Origin: Lysinibacillus fusiformis
GTDB taxonomy: Bacteria > Bacillota > Bacilli > Bacillales_A > Planococcaceae
Length of the DNA stretch: 64,000 bases
Assembly (NCBI RefSeq): GCF_003049525.1
Contig: NZ_PYWL01000010.1
Span: forward strand, 1 to 64,000
Direction of reading: 5' to 3'
Within the stretch, counting starts at the first letter, position 1. Every line of letters begins with the position of its first letter. Below the pieces are notes generated by a model. That model saw only the letters and a program-made list of their open reading frames with translations. It did not search any database and was not told the DNA's origin. The position numbers were made by a program, and so were the translations under genes. Positions 28,374 through 36,720 of the stretch are shown in pieces.

Positions 28374-29336
28374 CAGTAAATCTCCTTTTTGTTTATATTG
28401 ATAATAATTATCATTATCAATATAATGTTGTATCCACTTTTTATCATTAGACAAAGAAAGCCGATACATAGGACGATACGATTTATGTTGTTTTGGTTGC
28501 TGCTTAAATTTCATGGGGGTTAGACCACTGTGCTTTTTAAAAATACGGATAAAATAAGAAACATCTTCATAGCCAACACTCGAAGCAACCTCTTGCAAGC
28601 TTAAAGTTGTATGTATTAATAACTGCCGCGCTTTTTGAATTCTTATTTGAATAAGATAATCAATAATACTTCTACCCGTCTTTTGTTTAAATTGCTTAGC
28701 TATATAGGGCACACTATAATTCAACATTTGGGCAAGTGATTCTCGAGTAATCGGTAGATTGTAATATTCGTCTATATAATTTTGAATTTGCTCCACAGGA
28801 TCTGGCTGTTGAACATTGACATGCTGTTGATGTAATTGCTGCAAAAGTTCATAAATAATTTGGTAGAAAAGTGATTTGACATGGAAATGCCCTATATTGT
28901 TCTGTTTGAGCCACTCTCGATGCATAGTTTCTATTTTTTCCTGTAATGTGAGTGCATTTGTAACTTGAAAAGCATATTGAAGCTGAACAGGTTTTTCCCT
29001 TTCCCATAGCGCTAGCATGCCTTTTCTAGATGTAATAGGCAACGTCGCTTTGTAGAGAATTAAGTAGTACTCTAAACTATCTTCTACAGCACTAATATGT
29101 AGGCAGCTTCCTTTGCCAGCATGCGCTATATTAAAACTTTCTATCATATAAGATTTATTGTCTAATATTACATTAGCTTTCCCTTTGATAGCGTACAGGA
29201 AACCGCTAGCTGGTAAACGAAATGAGCTAGGCTGCTCATCACCATGTATCTTGATATACCGTATATCAAACACTTGGATAGTAGCAGACTTCCACAGAAG
29301 GATATGATCATCTATATTCACTGTTTGTATACACAC
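27411..29336 (-). CDS. AraC regulator fused in frame to a siderophore-binding lipoprotein (fusion 2)
   Basis: A second 641-codon ORF with the same plan as fusion 1. It has an AraC sensor part, a double helix-turn-helix around 190-290 (LNYSVPYIAKQFKQKTG; VGYEDVSYFIRIFKKHSG), and a linker whose codons are a perfect Fur box. Met322 then starts a lipoprotein (MNKKTKSSMMTTLLLCFTLL, lipobox LLSAC, Cys345) with a FhuD/FeuA-like domain (VEIPVDPKRVVTDTYPGFLLTLGIKPVG; LKPDLIITGDEKKYEAFSKIAPTVLIP; EYAGDYIFMAV). The nested start has AAGGAG eight bases upstream, an ideal site. The outer start is GTG with a poorly placed AAAGG, so the exact N-terminus is uncertain. It is followed by its own terminator. Confidence 0.85.
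   Translation of the reverse strand: MCIQTVNIDDHILLWKSATIQVFDIRYIKIHGDEQPSSFRLPASGFLYAIKGKANVILDNKSYMIESFNIAHAGKGSCLHISAVEDSLEYYLILYKATLPITSRKGMLALWEREKPVQLQYAFQVTNALTLQEKIETMHREWLKQNNIGHFHVKSLFYQIIYELLQQLHQQHVNVQQPDPVEQIQNYIDEYYNLPITRESLAQMLNYSVPYIAKQFKQKTGRSIIDYLIQIRIQKARQLLIHTTLSLQEVASSVGYEDVSYFIRIFKKHSGLTPMKFKQQPKQHKSYRPMYRLSLSNDKKWIQHYIDNDNYYQYKQKGDLLMNKKTKSSMMTTLLLCFTLLLSACSGSAMNTTNNVETKAATNQAAEVQSTTKIVSTVKGDVEIPVDPKRVVTDTYPGFLLTLGIKPVGTQELYMKSPYLKDHNEGITYFEDSLEAVVDLKPDLIITGDEKKYEAFSKIAPTVLIPFTLEMDETLEEFSRILDKEEEVKAWLDDYHQRVAKAKQTVQNIISKNQTVTILAGGAKNDITLYGNGYTGRSFYDGLGLTPPSKVIDDIDPEKPWLQLSPELLTEYAGDYIFMAVDKATETYDYKSEPVWKTLDAVQNDQIFEIDGWSFWFSDPISILGQIEEVTEMIVQQVKRN
28392..28421 (-). promoter_or_regulatory. 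Perfect Fur box and possible promoter inside fusion ORF 2
   Basis: TGATAATAATTATCA at 28399-28413 matches the Fur box at 15 of 15 positions and overlaps a second copy (28405-28419, 13 of 15). On the minus strand TTGATA and TATAAA, spaced 17 bases, flank the operator. All of it is translated as part of the fusion ORF. Confidence 0.7.
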
Positions 29337-29381
29337 CTTTCAAGTCAAATAATAGAATGGCCCCCTTGTAAATATTATAAA

Positions 29382-29396
29382 TGATAAACATTCTCA
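29382..29396. promoter_or_regulatory. Fur-box-like site upstream of fusion 2
   Basis: TGATAAACATTCTCA matches the Fur box at 13 of 15 positions, 46 bases before the outer start of fusion 2, the same distance as in fusion 1. Confidence 0.65.
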
Positions 29397-29414
29397 ATAA
29401 TATCTAAAAATGTA

Positions 29415-29453
29415 ATAATAAAAAGAAGCATCTTCACTAGGAAAGATGCTTCT
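29415..29453 (-). terminator. Terminator of the lipoprotein gene 29506-30450
   Basis: Perfect 11-base arms (29424-29434 with 29443-29453), followed on the minus strand by TTTTATTATTA. Confidence 0.85.
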
Positions 29454-29505
29454 ATAAGTTTCTTAATTGAGACGGTTAAACTAAATAATCAATCACCATT
29501 TTCTA

Positions 29506-30450
29506 CTATTTTTTATTCGTTAGCCAATTTGTTAATTCCTCAACTTGCGCCAAGACTGCTGTTGGGTCATAATACCATGAACGTTCCTCAGGCCAAACAT
29601 AAAGATTATCATTTTTTACAGCTGGCAGGCTGCCCCATATTGGATCTTTCTTAAAATCTTCAACAGTTCTATCATTTGAAGTTAAAATAATGTAGTCTCC
29701 TGCATAATCTGCTAGTATCTCTTCGGAAATCTCAGCCCACTGCTTTTCCATAATTTCTTCTGCTACATTTGCAGGTGGCTTTCGACCAAATGACTGATAA
29801 ACTGGCTGTCCTCCACGTCCAAAGTTGTCACCATAAACATAAATAGATTTGCCTGCATCTTCAATAATGGAAAAACTCGCTTCCTCTGGAATAATCGCAT
29901 CTACCTGTGCTTTTGCATCGGCAATTTTTTGATCATATTGGGAGAGCCAATCCTTTGCTTCTTGCTCTTTTCCAAGTAACTCACCGAAATATGTAAGCTC
30001 CTCATGTGCATTTTTCAATTCCCCGTATGGGATAACTACAGTTGGAGCAATTTTACTTAAAGCATCATAGTTTTCTCCATTACCAGTAATAATCAAATCC
30101 GGTTTGAGTCCTAAAATCCTCTCAGTCGACGGTTTCCCATATACACCGATATCTTCTACACCTTTCAATGCTTCCTTTAAATAATAGTTTTTAAGAGCTA
30201 GCCCAGGGGCTCCCACTGGTTTGACGTCCAATACAAGTAAACTCGCAATATATTCCTCTGCTACAATACGTTGTGGATTAGTCGGAATAACAATCTCACC
30301 ATTTGTCGTCTGAATCGTTTTTGTCTCTGCTTCTTTAGTATCTTGTTCTGTAGCTGGACTAGCGGTCTTTTCCTTTTCTCCACAAGCCGTTAACAGTAGA
30401 AGTAATAGAAGAAACAGTGGCGTTAAGAATTTTCTATTTTGTTTAAGCAT
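29506..30450 (-). CDS. Siderophore-binding lipoprotein (ABC transporter substrate-binding protein)
   Basis: A 314-residue periplasmic-binding-type protein. The signal peptide has lipobox LLTAC, so it is anchored to the outer face of the membrane. The domain follows the FhuD/FeuA (class III) pattern: EIVIPTNPQRIVAEEYIASLLVLDVKPVG, LKPDLIITGNGENYDALSKIAPTVVIPYG, then DYAGDYIILTSND and LPAVKNDNLYVWPEE. It probably captures a ferric siderophore, but no permease or ATPase gene is near. GGAGGG lies before ATG, with a Fur box 24 bases upstream and a terminator downstream. It resembles the lipoprotein half of fusion 2 most closely by eye. Confidence 0.9.
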   Translation of the reverse strand: MLKQNRKFLTPLFLLLLLLLTACGEKEKTASPATEQDTKEAETKTIQTTNGEIVIPTNPQRIVAEEYIASLLVLDVKPVGAPGLALKNYYLKEALKGVEDIGVYGKPSTERILGLKPDLIITGNGENYDALSKIAPTVVIPYGELKNAHEELTYFGELLGKEQEAKDWLSQYDQKIADAKAQVDAIIPEEASFSIIEDAGKSIYVYGDNFGRGGQPVYQSFGRKPPANVAEEIMEKQWAEISEEILADYAGDYIILTSNDRTVEDFKKDPIWGSLPAVKNDNLYVWPEERSWYYDPTAVLAQVEELTNWLTNKK

Positions 30451-30473
30451 TTTTTCCCTCCATACACATTAAT

Positions 30474-30488
30474 TGATAATCATTCTCA
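30474..30488. promoter_or_regulatory. Fur box upstream of lipoprotein gene 29506-30450
   Basis: TGATAATCATTCTCA matches the Fur box at 14 of 15 positions. Confidence 0.75.
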
Positions 30489-30550
30489 ATAATTGTAGAA
30501 GAATGACAAATATCTGTCTATGCATGAAAGTGATGTATTGCCCTGTAATT

Positions 30551-32116
30551 TTATGATGTCAGTACTTCCATCAGTTTTTGCAATTGAGCTGCTGTAGATA
30601 AAGGGTCATATCCATAAAATAATTCATACTGATTAATAAAATACACCTGCTTCTTTTGCACAGCAGCAAGTGACTGCCATTTTTCTGAGTGTAATACAGT
30701 TAATAGACACTCTTTTCCGAAATCTTTTGTAGGAAGAGCCGTTACAAATATATAATCAGCTGGAAAATGAACGATTTCTTCAATATCTACTGTTAAATAC
30801 CCTGTTTTTTCTATATTATGTGTGACAATCTCATCTGGTCTACTAAACCCTAAATCTTCGTATAATATATGACTCCCCCTTCCATGACTGCTATTTATAC
30901 AATAAGCTGCTTGACTACCTATTTCCCAAACAATAGCAGTACCCCTTGCCCCAAGCTGTGGATCAAGAAGTTGATTGCATTGAGCTACCTGGTCATCATA
31001 TTGCTGAAGCCAATGATTATACACTTCTCGTCTATCTACTAAATTGGCAATAAGCTCAAATTGCTCTCGCCAACTTAACTGTCTACATGGCAGCTCGAAT
31101 ATAGGGGCTAAAGACAGTAAAGATTGTTTTTCTTTGCCACCACTGTAGTTAATAATGACATCTGGACATGCTACGGCTATCTCTTTATAATTTGAAGTAA
31201 TATCATACTCATAGCCCTTCAATTTCTGTGAGGAAGGAACAGACTTGATATTCTCTAAAAATGGGGAGTACACCCCTAACACTGGCGTAATACCTAATGC
31301 CAGTAAGCAGGCAGTATGATTGGCATTGAGTACAATGAGACGCTTCGATTTTTGATAATAAACTGTAGGCGATACACCGACAATTTCTTTAAATTTCCGG
31401 CTTAAATAGGTCCCCTCTCTGTAGCCTACTACTTGGGCTAAATCATCTAATTTTGGCATCCCTAATAATAGTTTTTTCTGAGATTCCCTTATTCTTAATA
31501 ATGTTAAATATTCGCTATACGTATATCCAGTGTGCTTATGAAACGTACGAGAAAAATGTTCGGGACTTACCTGTGCTTTTTCAGCCATTTGCTCTCTTGT
31601 TAAGTCTTCATTGAAATGTAGATTCATATAATTAAGTACCCTATCAATCCACAAATCTTCTTGTTGTTTGTGAGTACGTAAATGGTGGTACAGTTCTTCT
31701 AACATTTCACCAAATAGTTTTTGTAAACGAAACGGATTACTTTCAACTGTAATTTTCGCTTCTCTTTCTATCTCCTTGACTAAATCCATGAGACGATATG
31801 AGCAATGTTCCATTAAAGTGGTGTCTTGTAATAAACTAACCAATTTGGGGCCATAGGCACGATATTGAATGACAACCCCTATACTTCCGCTTGCTTTAAG
31901 TAGATGGAAATCGTCCACATCATCCACAAACATAACAGAATTTGAGCTAAGCTGAAGCTTCCTACCTTGTAGCGTACACAAGGCATTACCCTCATAAAGT
32001 ACAATGATAAAAGGGTATGCCGACTGATCTTTTTTGGCACAAAATAGTTCTTCTAATTTCATAATTTGAATAGGTTGATAAAAAACATGGGACAGTAACT
32101 GATTATCATTATACAT
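30551..32116 (-). CDS. Btr-like AraC regulator with cytoplasmic siderophore-binding domain
   Basis: 521 residues: an AraC-type N-terminal domain (1-160), a double helix-turn-helix (about 165-265: AQVSPEHFSRTFHKHTG; VGYREGTYLSRKFKEIVG), then a substrate-binding-protein domain (about 270-521: NHTACLLALGITPVLGVYSP; CPDVIINYSGGKEKQSLLSLAPIFELP; FPADYIFVTALP). There is no signal peptide between the two, so the sensor domain should be cytoplasmic. This is the layout of Btr of Bacillus subtilis, an activator of ferri-bacillibactin uptake that binds the siderophore directly. It diverges from a lipoprotein gene across a shared Fur-like region; a further weak Fur-like sequence lies over its first codons. 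Confidence 0.88.
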   Translation of the reverse strand: MYNDNQLLSHVFYQPIQIMKLEELFCAKKDQSAYPFIIVLYEGNALCTLQGRKLQLSSNSVMFVDDVDDFHLLKASGSIGVVIQYRAYGPKLVSLLQDTTLMEHCSYRLMDLVKEIEREAKITVESNPFRLQKLFGEMLEELYHHLRTHKQQEDLWIDRVLNYMNLHFNEDLTREQMAEKAQVSPEHFSRTFHKHTGYTYSEYLTLLRIRESQKKLLLGMPKLDDLAQVVGYREGTYLSRKFKEIVGVSPTVYYQKSKRLIVLNANHTACLLALGITPVLGVYSPFLENIKSVPSSQKLKGYEYDITSNYKEIAVACPDVIINYSGGKEKQSLLSLAPIFELPCRQLSWREQFELIANLVDRREVYNHWLQQYDDQVAQCNQLLDPQLGARGTAIVWEIGSQAAYCINSSHGRGSHILYEDLGFSRPDEIVTHNIEKTGYLTVDIEEIVHFPADYIFVTALPTKDFGKECLLTVLHSEKWQSLAAVQKKQVYFINQYELFYGYDPLSTAAQLQKLMEVLTS

Positions 32117-32143
32117 TCTAGTTCTATCTCCTAAGCTCTTAAT

Positions 32144-32164
32144 TGATATTGATTATCATTTTCA
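32144..32164. promoter_or_regulatory. Overlapping Fur boxes in the divergent region
   Basis: TGATATTGATTATCA (32144-32158, 14 of 15 matches) overlaps TGATTATCATTTTCA (32150-32164, 13 of 15). The pair can serve both the Btr-like gene on the left and the lipoprotein gene on the right. Confidence 0.75.
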
Positions 32165-32215
32165 TTATAATGGAATAGAATAATAGAAATCAATTGAATT
32201 GGGAGGCTTTTAGCT

Positions 32216-33172
32216 TTGACAAATTTTTTTAAAAAGAATTCCTTATTCACAGGTATTCTCCTTTTTTCGATGCTCTTAGCTGCATGTGGAAATCAATCAT
32301 CTCCCTCAGCAGATAAGGCTAAAGTTAATCATTCAAATCGCGTGTTAACAGATTCTTTAGGTCATGAAGTAACGGTCTCCGAAAGTCCTCAACGTATCAT
32401 TGCTCCCTATCTAGAAGATCACCTCGTGGCTTTAGGCATTAAGCCAGTAGCACAATGGTCAGTAAAAGGTGGGACATCTATTCAAGACTACCTTCAGGAA
32501 TCATTAAAGGACATTCCAACAATTGAGTTTGATCTTCCCTTTGAAGCTGTTACAAGCTTTAATCCAGATTTAATTGTAATTGGTTCATCTGAAATCGCAG
32601 AAGGTGAAAAATACGAGCAATATAGGAAAATTGCGCCTACATATGTAATGGGAACAGAAGATAACAATTGGCGTAACAAGCTTCTGAAAGTGGGAGAAAT
32701 TTTCGATCAAACAGATAAAGCAAAGGAAGTTCTTACAGATTATGATCAATTTGCTAAAGAGGCAAAAGAGGATATTCACAACAAGGTGGGGAATCCTTCA
32801 GCCACTGTCATCTGGAATATTAACAATACAATTTATATGGTAAGTGATACAGCCTCGAGTGGTATTGTTCTTTATGAGGATCTTGGGCTGAAAACACCTA
32901 GCCTAGTGAAAGAAGTATCCGCCTCTGCTGCTGGTGATTGGTCACAAGTATCTTTAGAAAAATTCGTACAAATAGATGCTGACTATCTCTTTGTTATTAA
33001 CAGTGATCGTGCAGGCAGCTCTACATTACTAAATGATCCTCTCCTAGCAAATATACCTGCCATTAAAAATGGCCATGTTTATGAGTTTGACCAAAGCTCA
33101 AGCTGGTTATATTCTGGGGCCATTGCTAATCGCCAAATCATTGAAAATGTGTTAAATAGTATCGCTAAGTAA
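32216..33172 (+). CDS. Siderophore-binding lipoprotein
   Basis: 318 residues. TTG start nine bases after GGGAGG. The signal peptide has lipobox LLAAC. The class III binding-protein domain shows RVLTDSLGHEVTVSESPQRIIAPYLEDHLVALGIKPVAQW, FNPDLIVIGSSE and YRKIAPTYVMG, and ends with IPAIKNGHVYEFD. By eye it is closest to the lipoprotein at 39609-40601. It probably delivers a ferric siderophore to a permease encoded elsewhere. It shares a Fur-controlled intergenic region with the Btr-like gene. Confidence 0.9.
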   Translation: MTNFFKKNSLFTGILLFSMLLAACGNQSSPSADKAKVNHSNRVLTDSLGHEVTVSESPQRIIAPYLEDHLVALGIKPVAQWSVKGGTSIQDYLQESLKDIPTIEFDLPFEAVTSFNPDLIVIGSSEIAEGEKYEQYRKIAPTYVMGTEDNNWRNKLLKVGEIFDQTDKAKEVLTDYDQFAKEAKEDIHNKVGNPSATVIWNINNTIYMVSDTASSGIVLYEDLGLKTPSLVKEVSASAAGDWSQVSLEKFVQIDADYLFVINSDRAGSSTLLNDPLLANIPAIKNGHVYEFDQSSSWLYSGAIANRQIIENVLNSIAK

Positions 33173-33175
33173 AAA

Positions 33176-33211
33176 TACCCCTTCAGCTACCTTACATGCT
33201 GAAGGGTTTTA
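33176..33211 (+). terminator. Bidirectional terminator between lipoprotein and AraC genes
   Basis: Nine-base perfect arms (33179-33187 with 33198-33206), followed by TTTTA on the plus strand and by GTATTTTTA on the minus strand. It overlaps the stop codon of the convergent AraC gene. Confidence 0.8.
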
Positions 33212-34183
33212 TTGTGTTCGATATTTTAAAAAGTCTCGAGGGCTCACCCCATATTTCTCCTTAAACACCTCAGCAAAATGACTTGGATTAGAATAGCCCA
33301 CTGCATTAGCTACTTCCATAACATTCATGGTTCCGTTTTGTAATAATAAACTTGCCTGCTCCAAACGCTTCTCACGTAAATAGCCAAACACTGTTGTACC
33401 ATACATCTCTTTAAAGCCTTTTTTCAGCTTAAAATCATTTAAACCAATTAAACGAGACAGCTCCATTAAAGAAGGAGGATTCATCATATTCTCAACCATG
33501 ATAGCTTGTGCTTGAAAAAGTTTGTTTCTATCGTCACGTGAGAATTCCACCGGGTTTATGGATTGAGGGAAAAAGGACTGAAATGTACTTGTTAAAAGCT
33601 GTAAAGCTATGCTTTCTAATTGCAAATTAGTTATCTGATTAGCTGCTATCGCTTCTAGAAGCTGTTTTACCATAAGCAAGTCTGGTGGGTTTATTTTCTC
33701 TTGAAACAAGCGATAAGGAGACCCACGAAGAATCCTTGAAAATCTGCTGGAAGCACCATCATACTCATTAATTTTTTTCATGTAATGGTTAAACGTTGTT
33801 ACAGGTATACCAATACTGACCATCTGATAAGACTCATCTTTATTAAATAAAAAATTTGCCTCTATAGATTCCATCAATTGCAGTGTGCATGTCCCTGCCT
33901 TTACCCTATATTCACAATTAGAAATGTGAACTCTTCGTGTTCCCTGCAAGCAGTAGCTTATTTCTACCATTGGCTTCGTTGTTAAAATATTCATTTGATA
34001 GTCTTGATGAAATGAATAATCTGATATAACCACTTCTAAATCTGTACGGGGCAAGAAACGATGAATTGCCCCTTCCTTCATTGTTGATTGGAATTCCATA
34101 TAATGTATGGACGTTTCCTGTGGCTTTAGTACATTTAATGCCTGAAAAAATTGAGTGAAATTTTGATGAAAGTCCACATTCAT
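33209..34183 (-). CDS. PchR-type AraC-family regulator
   Basis: 324 residues. The C-terminal DNA-binding part, beginning SRLIGLNDFKLKKGFKEMYGTTVFGYLREKRLEQA and followed by VANAVGYSNPSHFAEVFKEKYG, is typical of the PchR group, which senses ferric siderophores such as pyochelin. The N-terminal domain is of the cupin type and there is no binding-protein domain, unlike the other AraC genes here. The frame opens at 34195, but that ATG touches AAGGAG. ATG at 34183 is 12 bases from it and is my preferred, uncertain, choice. A 14-of-15 Fur box lies upstream at 34213-34227. The adjacent MFS gene is a likely target. Confidence 0.85.
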   Translation of the reverse strand: MNVDFHQNFTQFFQALNVLKPQETSIHYMEFQSTMKEGAIHRFLPRTDLEVVISDYSFHQDYQMNILTTKPMVEISYCLQGTRRVHISNCEYRVKAGTCTLQLMESIEANFLFNKDESYQMVSIGIPVTTFNHYMKKINEYDGASSRFSRILRGSPYRLFQEKINPPDLLMVKQLLEAIAANQITNLQLESIALQLLTSTFQSFFPQSINPVEFSRDDRNKLFQAQAIMVENMMNPPSLMELSRLIGLNDFKLKKGFKEMYGTTVFGYLREKRLEQASLLLQNGTMNVMEVANAVGYSNPSHFAEVFKEKYGVSPRDFLKYRTQ

Positions 34184-34212
34184 AGAGTTCACCATCTCCT
34201 TAGCACTTCAAT

Positions 34213-34227
34213 TGAGAATTATTATCA
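34213..34227. promoter_or_regulatory. Fur box upstream of the PchR-type regulator
   Basis: TGAGAATTATTATCA matches the Fur box at 14 of 15 positions, 30 bases before the regulator start. Confidence 0.75.
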
Positions 34228-34273
34228 TTAATTATCTAAAGTATAACCTAAGTCCAATCTTTAAGCTATGACA

Positions 34274-35440
34274 TTATACCTCTTCATTCTGTTTTTCAAC
34301 CAATGTACATACGAGTACTATACATAAAAAGAAAATAATCGCTCCAAAGCCATATGCAACTGAAAATCCACCAAAATACTCAATCAACCAGCCAGCTAAG
34401 CCTGGTCCTATCATTTGACCCACTGCATAAAAAATAGAAATAAAACCAATAGCCGATGCAACATTCTGAGGAGACACTTCTTGACTGGCTTTCATTTGTA
34501 TTAACACCAGCACACCACCAAGTGATGATCCCCAAATTATAGAGGATACTATAAACCCTCTAATGTTAACTAACATAATAGGCAATAAATCTCCAACGAC
34601 CGATAATAGTAATGCTATTATTAATGCCTTTTTAACACCCATTTTATCTGCTAGCATTCCCCAGAACGGTGCACCTCCAATCGAAACAATCCCTGCAATG
34701 GCATACACAGTACCTGCCGTTGCACTGGACATACCAAGATTCATCATATAGCTTGTTTGATATATATTTGGTATGAGATAGACAAGACCTACTGCAAAAT
34801 AAATTCCTGCTATTATATACAGCCCTTTACTGCGCCATACCGCAATGTGTTCCTGTGTAATATCCTTTTTAGAAGTATGCGGTTGCTTTATGGTCCAAAA
34901 AGCCAGCAACATTACAATCACCGTCAAAAACGCGAATATTAGCCAAGTTCCACGCCAACCTGATACAGGAAAATGCTGTAGCATAAATGGTACGAGTAAA
35001 CCGGATAATAGCATCCCAATACCAGCGCCGCTCATTAACAGCCCCATCACTATCCCTCGTTTCTTGGGATATAAACTAACAGCTATCGATAATAATGGTG
35101 TATACACAAGTGCACTTCCTGCTCCGACAAAAAACAGTGAAATAGCAGCCCACCCAAAATTAGTGACGAACACTAGACTCGTTAACCCTAAAACGACACA
35201 GCCCCCTCCTACTAATAGAACTTTTTTTGCACCAATACGCATTGTAAGTATTCCTGACATACCTACAGTAAATAAATAACCTAAAAATAATATCGTACCT
35301 AGAGAACCAGATTGAGAGGTTGTGAAGCTCATTTCTTCCTGCATAAAAGGCAAAATAATACCATATGACATACGAGCAAATCCTGTAGTCGTGACGATTA
35401 ATAACATACCTGTTATGACGAACACCCAAAATTTTTTCAT
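34274..35440 (-). CDS. MFS transporter (YbfB/YcxA-like)
   Basis: 388 residues with about 12 hydrophobic segments. The loop LTMRIGAKKVLLVGGG after the second segment and MLADKMGVKKALIIALL in the second half are MFS signatures. FARMSYGIILPFMQEEMSFTTSQSGSLGT resembles the YbfB-type family. Its place among siderophore regulators and receptors suggests siderophore export, or uptake of a siderophore or precursor. This is inference from context only. AAAGGGG lies before ATG. It shares direction with the PchR-type gene 91 bases downstream, and I saw no Fur box directly upstream of it. Confidence 0.8.
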   Translation of the reverse strand: MKKFWVFVITGMLLIVTTTGFARMSYGIILPFMQEEMSFTTSQSGSLGTILFLGYLFTVGMSGILTMRIGAKKVLLVGGGCVVLGLTSLVFVTNFGWAAISLFFVGAGSALVYTPLLSIAVSLYPKKRGIVMGLLMSGAGIGMLLSGLLVPFMLQHFPVSGWRGTWLIFAFLTVIVMLLAFWTIKQPHTSKKDITQEHIAVWRSKGLYIIAGIYFAVGLVYLIPNIYQTSYMMNLGMSSATAGTVYAIAGIVSIGGAPFWGMLADKMGVKKALIIALLLSVVGDLLPIMLVNIRGFIVSSIIWGSSLGGVLVLIQMKASQEVSPQNVASAIGFISIFYAVGQMIGPGLAGWLIEYFGGFSVAYGFGAIIFFLCIVLVCTLVEKQNEEV

Positions 35441-35634
35441 CCTTAAACCCCTTTCATTGTTGAATCATAGTGTAATAAAAGGTTAACTTTCTACCGATTA
35501 AAGGATGATAATACGGTCAAACGGATTTTAATTTCTGTCGTAAAACATCATCAATGCGATTTTTGGATAAACCTCAATGACCTATATTTAGTTTGTCCAT
35601 TGTTCTAAGATAAGGTTTAAATTATGCTAACTTA

Positions 35635-35649
35635 TGATAATGATTATCA
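35635..35649. promoter_or_regulatory. Perfect Fur box upstream of lipoprotein gene 35667-36623
   Basis: TGATAATGATTATCA matches the consensus at 15 of 15 positions and ends 17 bases before the start codon. Confidence 0.85.
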
Positions 35650-35666
35650 ATTACGGAGGAAAAGAT

Positions 35667-36623
35667 ATGAAAAAATTAAACCGACATATGCTCATTTGTA
35701 GCCTCTTACTACTGGTTGGAGTCCTATTGGCTGCTTGTGGTTCTAACAATGAAGAGACTAATCGAAAAGAGACAGCAACGGCAGAACCGACAACACGTAT
35801 TTATAAGGATTATTTAGGTCATGAGGTAGAAATCCCTGTGAATCCTGAGAGAGTAGTTTATCATGGCGAAGGATACGGGGATGTGCTTGCATTAAATATC
35901 AAAACAGTTGGTGCAGGATTCTCATGGATTACTGATTATGCTTGGGAAGATCGTGTAAAAGATGTAGAGGACGTTGGTTTTCCGATTAATGTAGAGCAAA
36001 CATTATCATTAAAGCCAGACCTTATTATTATTGGTACATCTGATGAAAAGACATATTCCCAGCTTTCTAAAATCGCTCCAACTATAGTGTTTGATACGTT
36101 CGCCCCATTGAACCAACGTTTAACGGAACTGGGCGATATACTTAATAAAAAAGAAGAAGCAGCTCAATGGATAGAGGATTATACTGATAAGGCGGATAAA
36201 ATGTGGGAGTCGCTTGTGGCTGTTGGGACTGTTAAACCAGATGAAACTGCATCTGTATTAACATACTACCCAGGAGATCGATTATTTGTAATGGCACGTG
36301 CAGGGCTTTCTCAAGTTTTATACGATTCAAATGTTCTTAAGCCTGGTGATAAGATTCAAAAAATACTTGATGATGGAACAGGCTTTGCTGAAATCTCTAC
36401 AGAGCTTCTTCCTGAATATGCTGGCGATCGAATTTTCATCCTAACGCCAGTAACTGATGAAGCGAAACAATCGACAAAAGAAATGATGGACAGCCCTATT
36501 TGGAAAAGCTTACCTGCAGTTAAAAATGGGCATGTATACACGATTGATATTCAGAAAAGTGATAGCGATGCCTCAACTAGAGAATGGTTATTAACAGAAT
36601 TACCTACTATGTTAAAAAAATAG
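35667..36623 (+). CDS. Siderophore-binding lipoprotein
   Basis: 318 residues from the ATG at 35667, which has GGAGG seven bases upstream. The longer frame from 35634 would begin inside the Fur box, so I reject it. The signal peptide has lipobox LLAAC. The binding domain reads YKDYLGHEVEIPVNPERVVYHGEGYGDVLALNIKTVG, LKPDLIIIGTSDEKTYSQLSKIAPTIVFD and LPAVKNGHVYTID. Its sequence is clearly parallel to the sensor domain of the AraC fusion that follows, so receptor and regulator probably recognise the same ligand. Confidence 0.92.
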   Translation: MKKLNRHMLICSLLLLVGVLLAACGSNNEETNRKETATAEPTTRIYKDYLGHEVEIPVNPERVVYHGEGYGDVLALNIKTVGAGFSWITDYAWEDRVKDVEDVGFPINVEQTLSLKPDLIIIGTSDEKTYSQLSKIAPTIVFDTFAPLNQRLTELGDILNKKEEAAQWIEDYTDKADKMWESLVAVGTVKPDETASVLTYYPGDRLFVMARAGLSQVLYDSNVLKPGDKIQKILDDGTGFAEISTELLPEYAGDRIFILTPVTDEAKQSTKEMMDSPIWKSLPAVKNGHVYTIDIQKSDSDASTREWLLTELPTMLKK

Positions 36624-36627
36624 ATTT

Positions 36628-36662
36628 AAAGAGACATTTCATCTTTGTTGAAATGTCTCTTT
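36628..36662 (+). terminator. Terminator after lipoprotein gene 35667-36623
   Basis: Fourteen-base perfect arms (36628-36641 with 36649-36662), followed by a T-rich stretch (ACTTTTTAT). Confidence 0.8.
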
Positions 36663-36685
36663 ACTTTTTATACAATAAAGTTAAT

Positions 36686-36700
36686 TGATAATCATTTTCA
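36686..36700. promoter_or_regulatory. Fur box upstream of the 542-residue AraC fusion
   Basis: TGATAATCATTTTCA matches the Fur box at 14 of 15 positions, 20 bases before the ATG. Confidence 0.75.
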
Positions 36701-36720
36701 TTTAGCAAGGACGTGAATAA

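Noticed and set aside
25347-29336. Treating the two AraC-lipoprotein ORFs as a simple sequencing error that removed a stop codon
   Set aside because: Two separate ORFs show the same open linker, with an in-frame six-base difference, so a single error does not explain it. It still needs checking.
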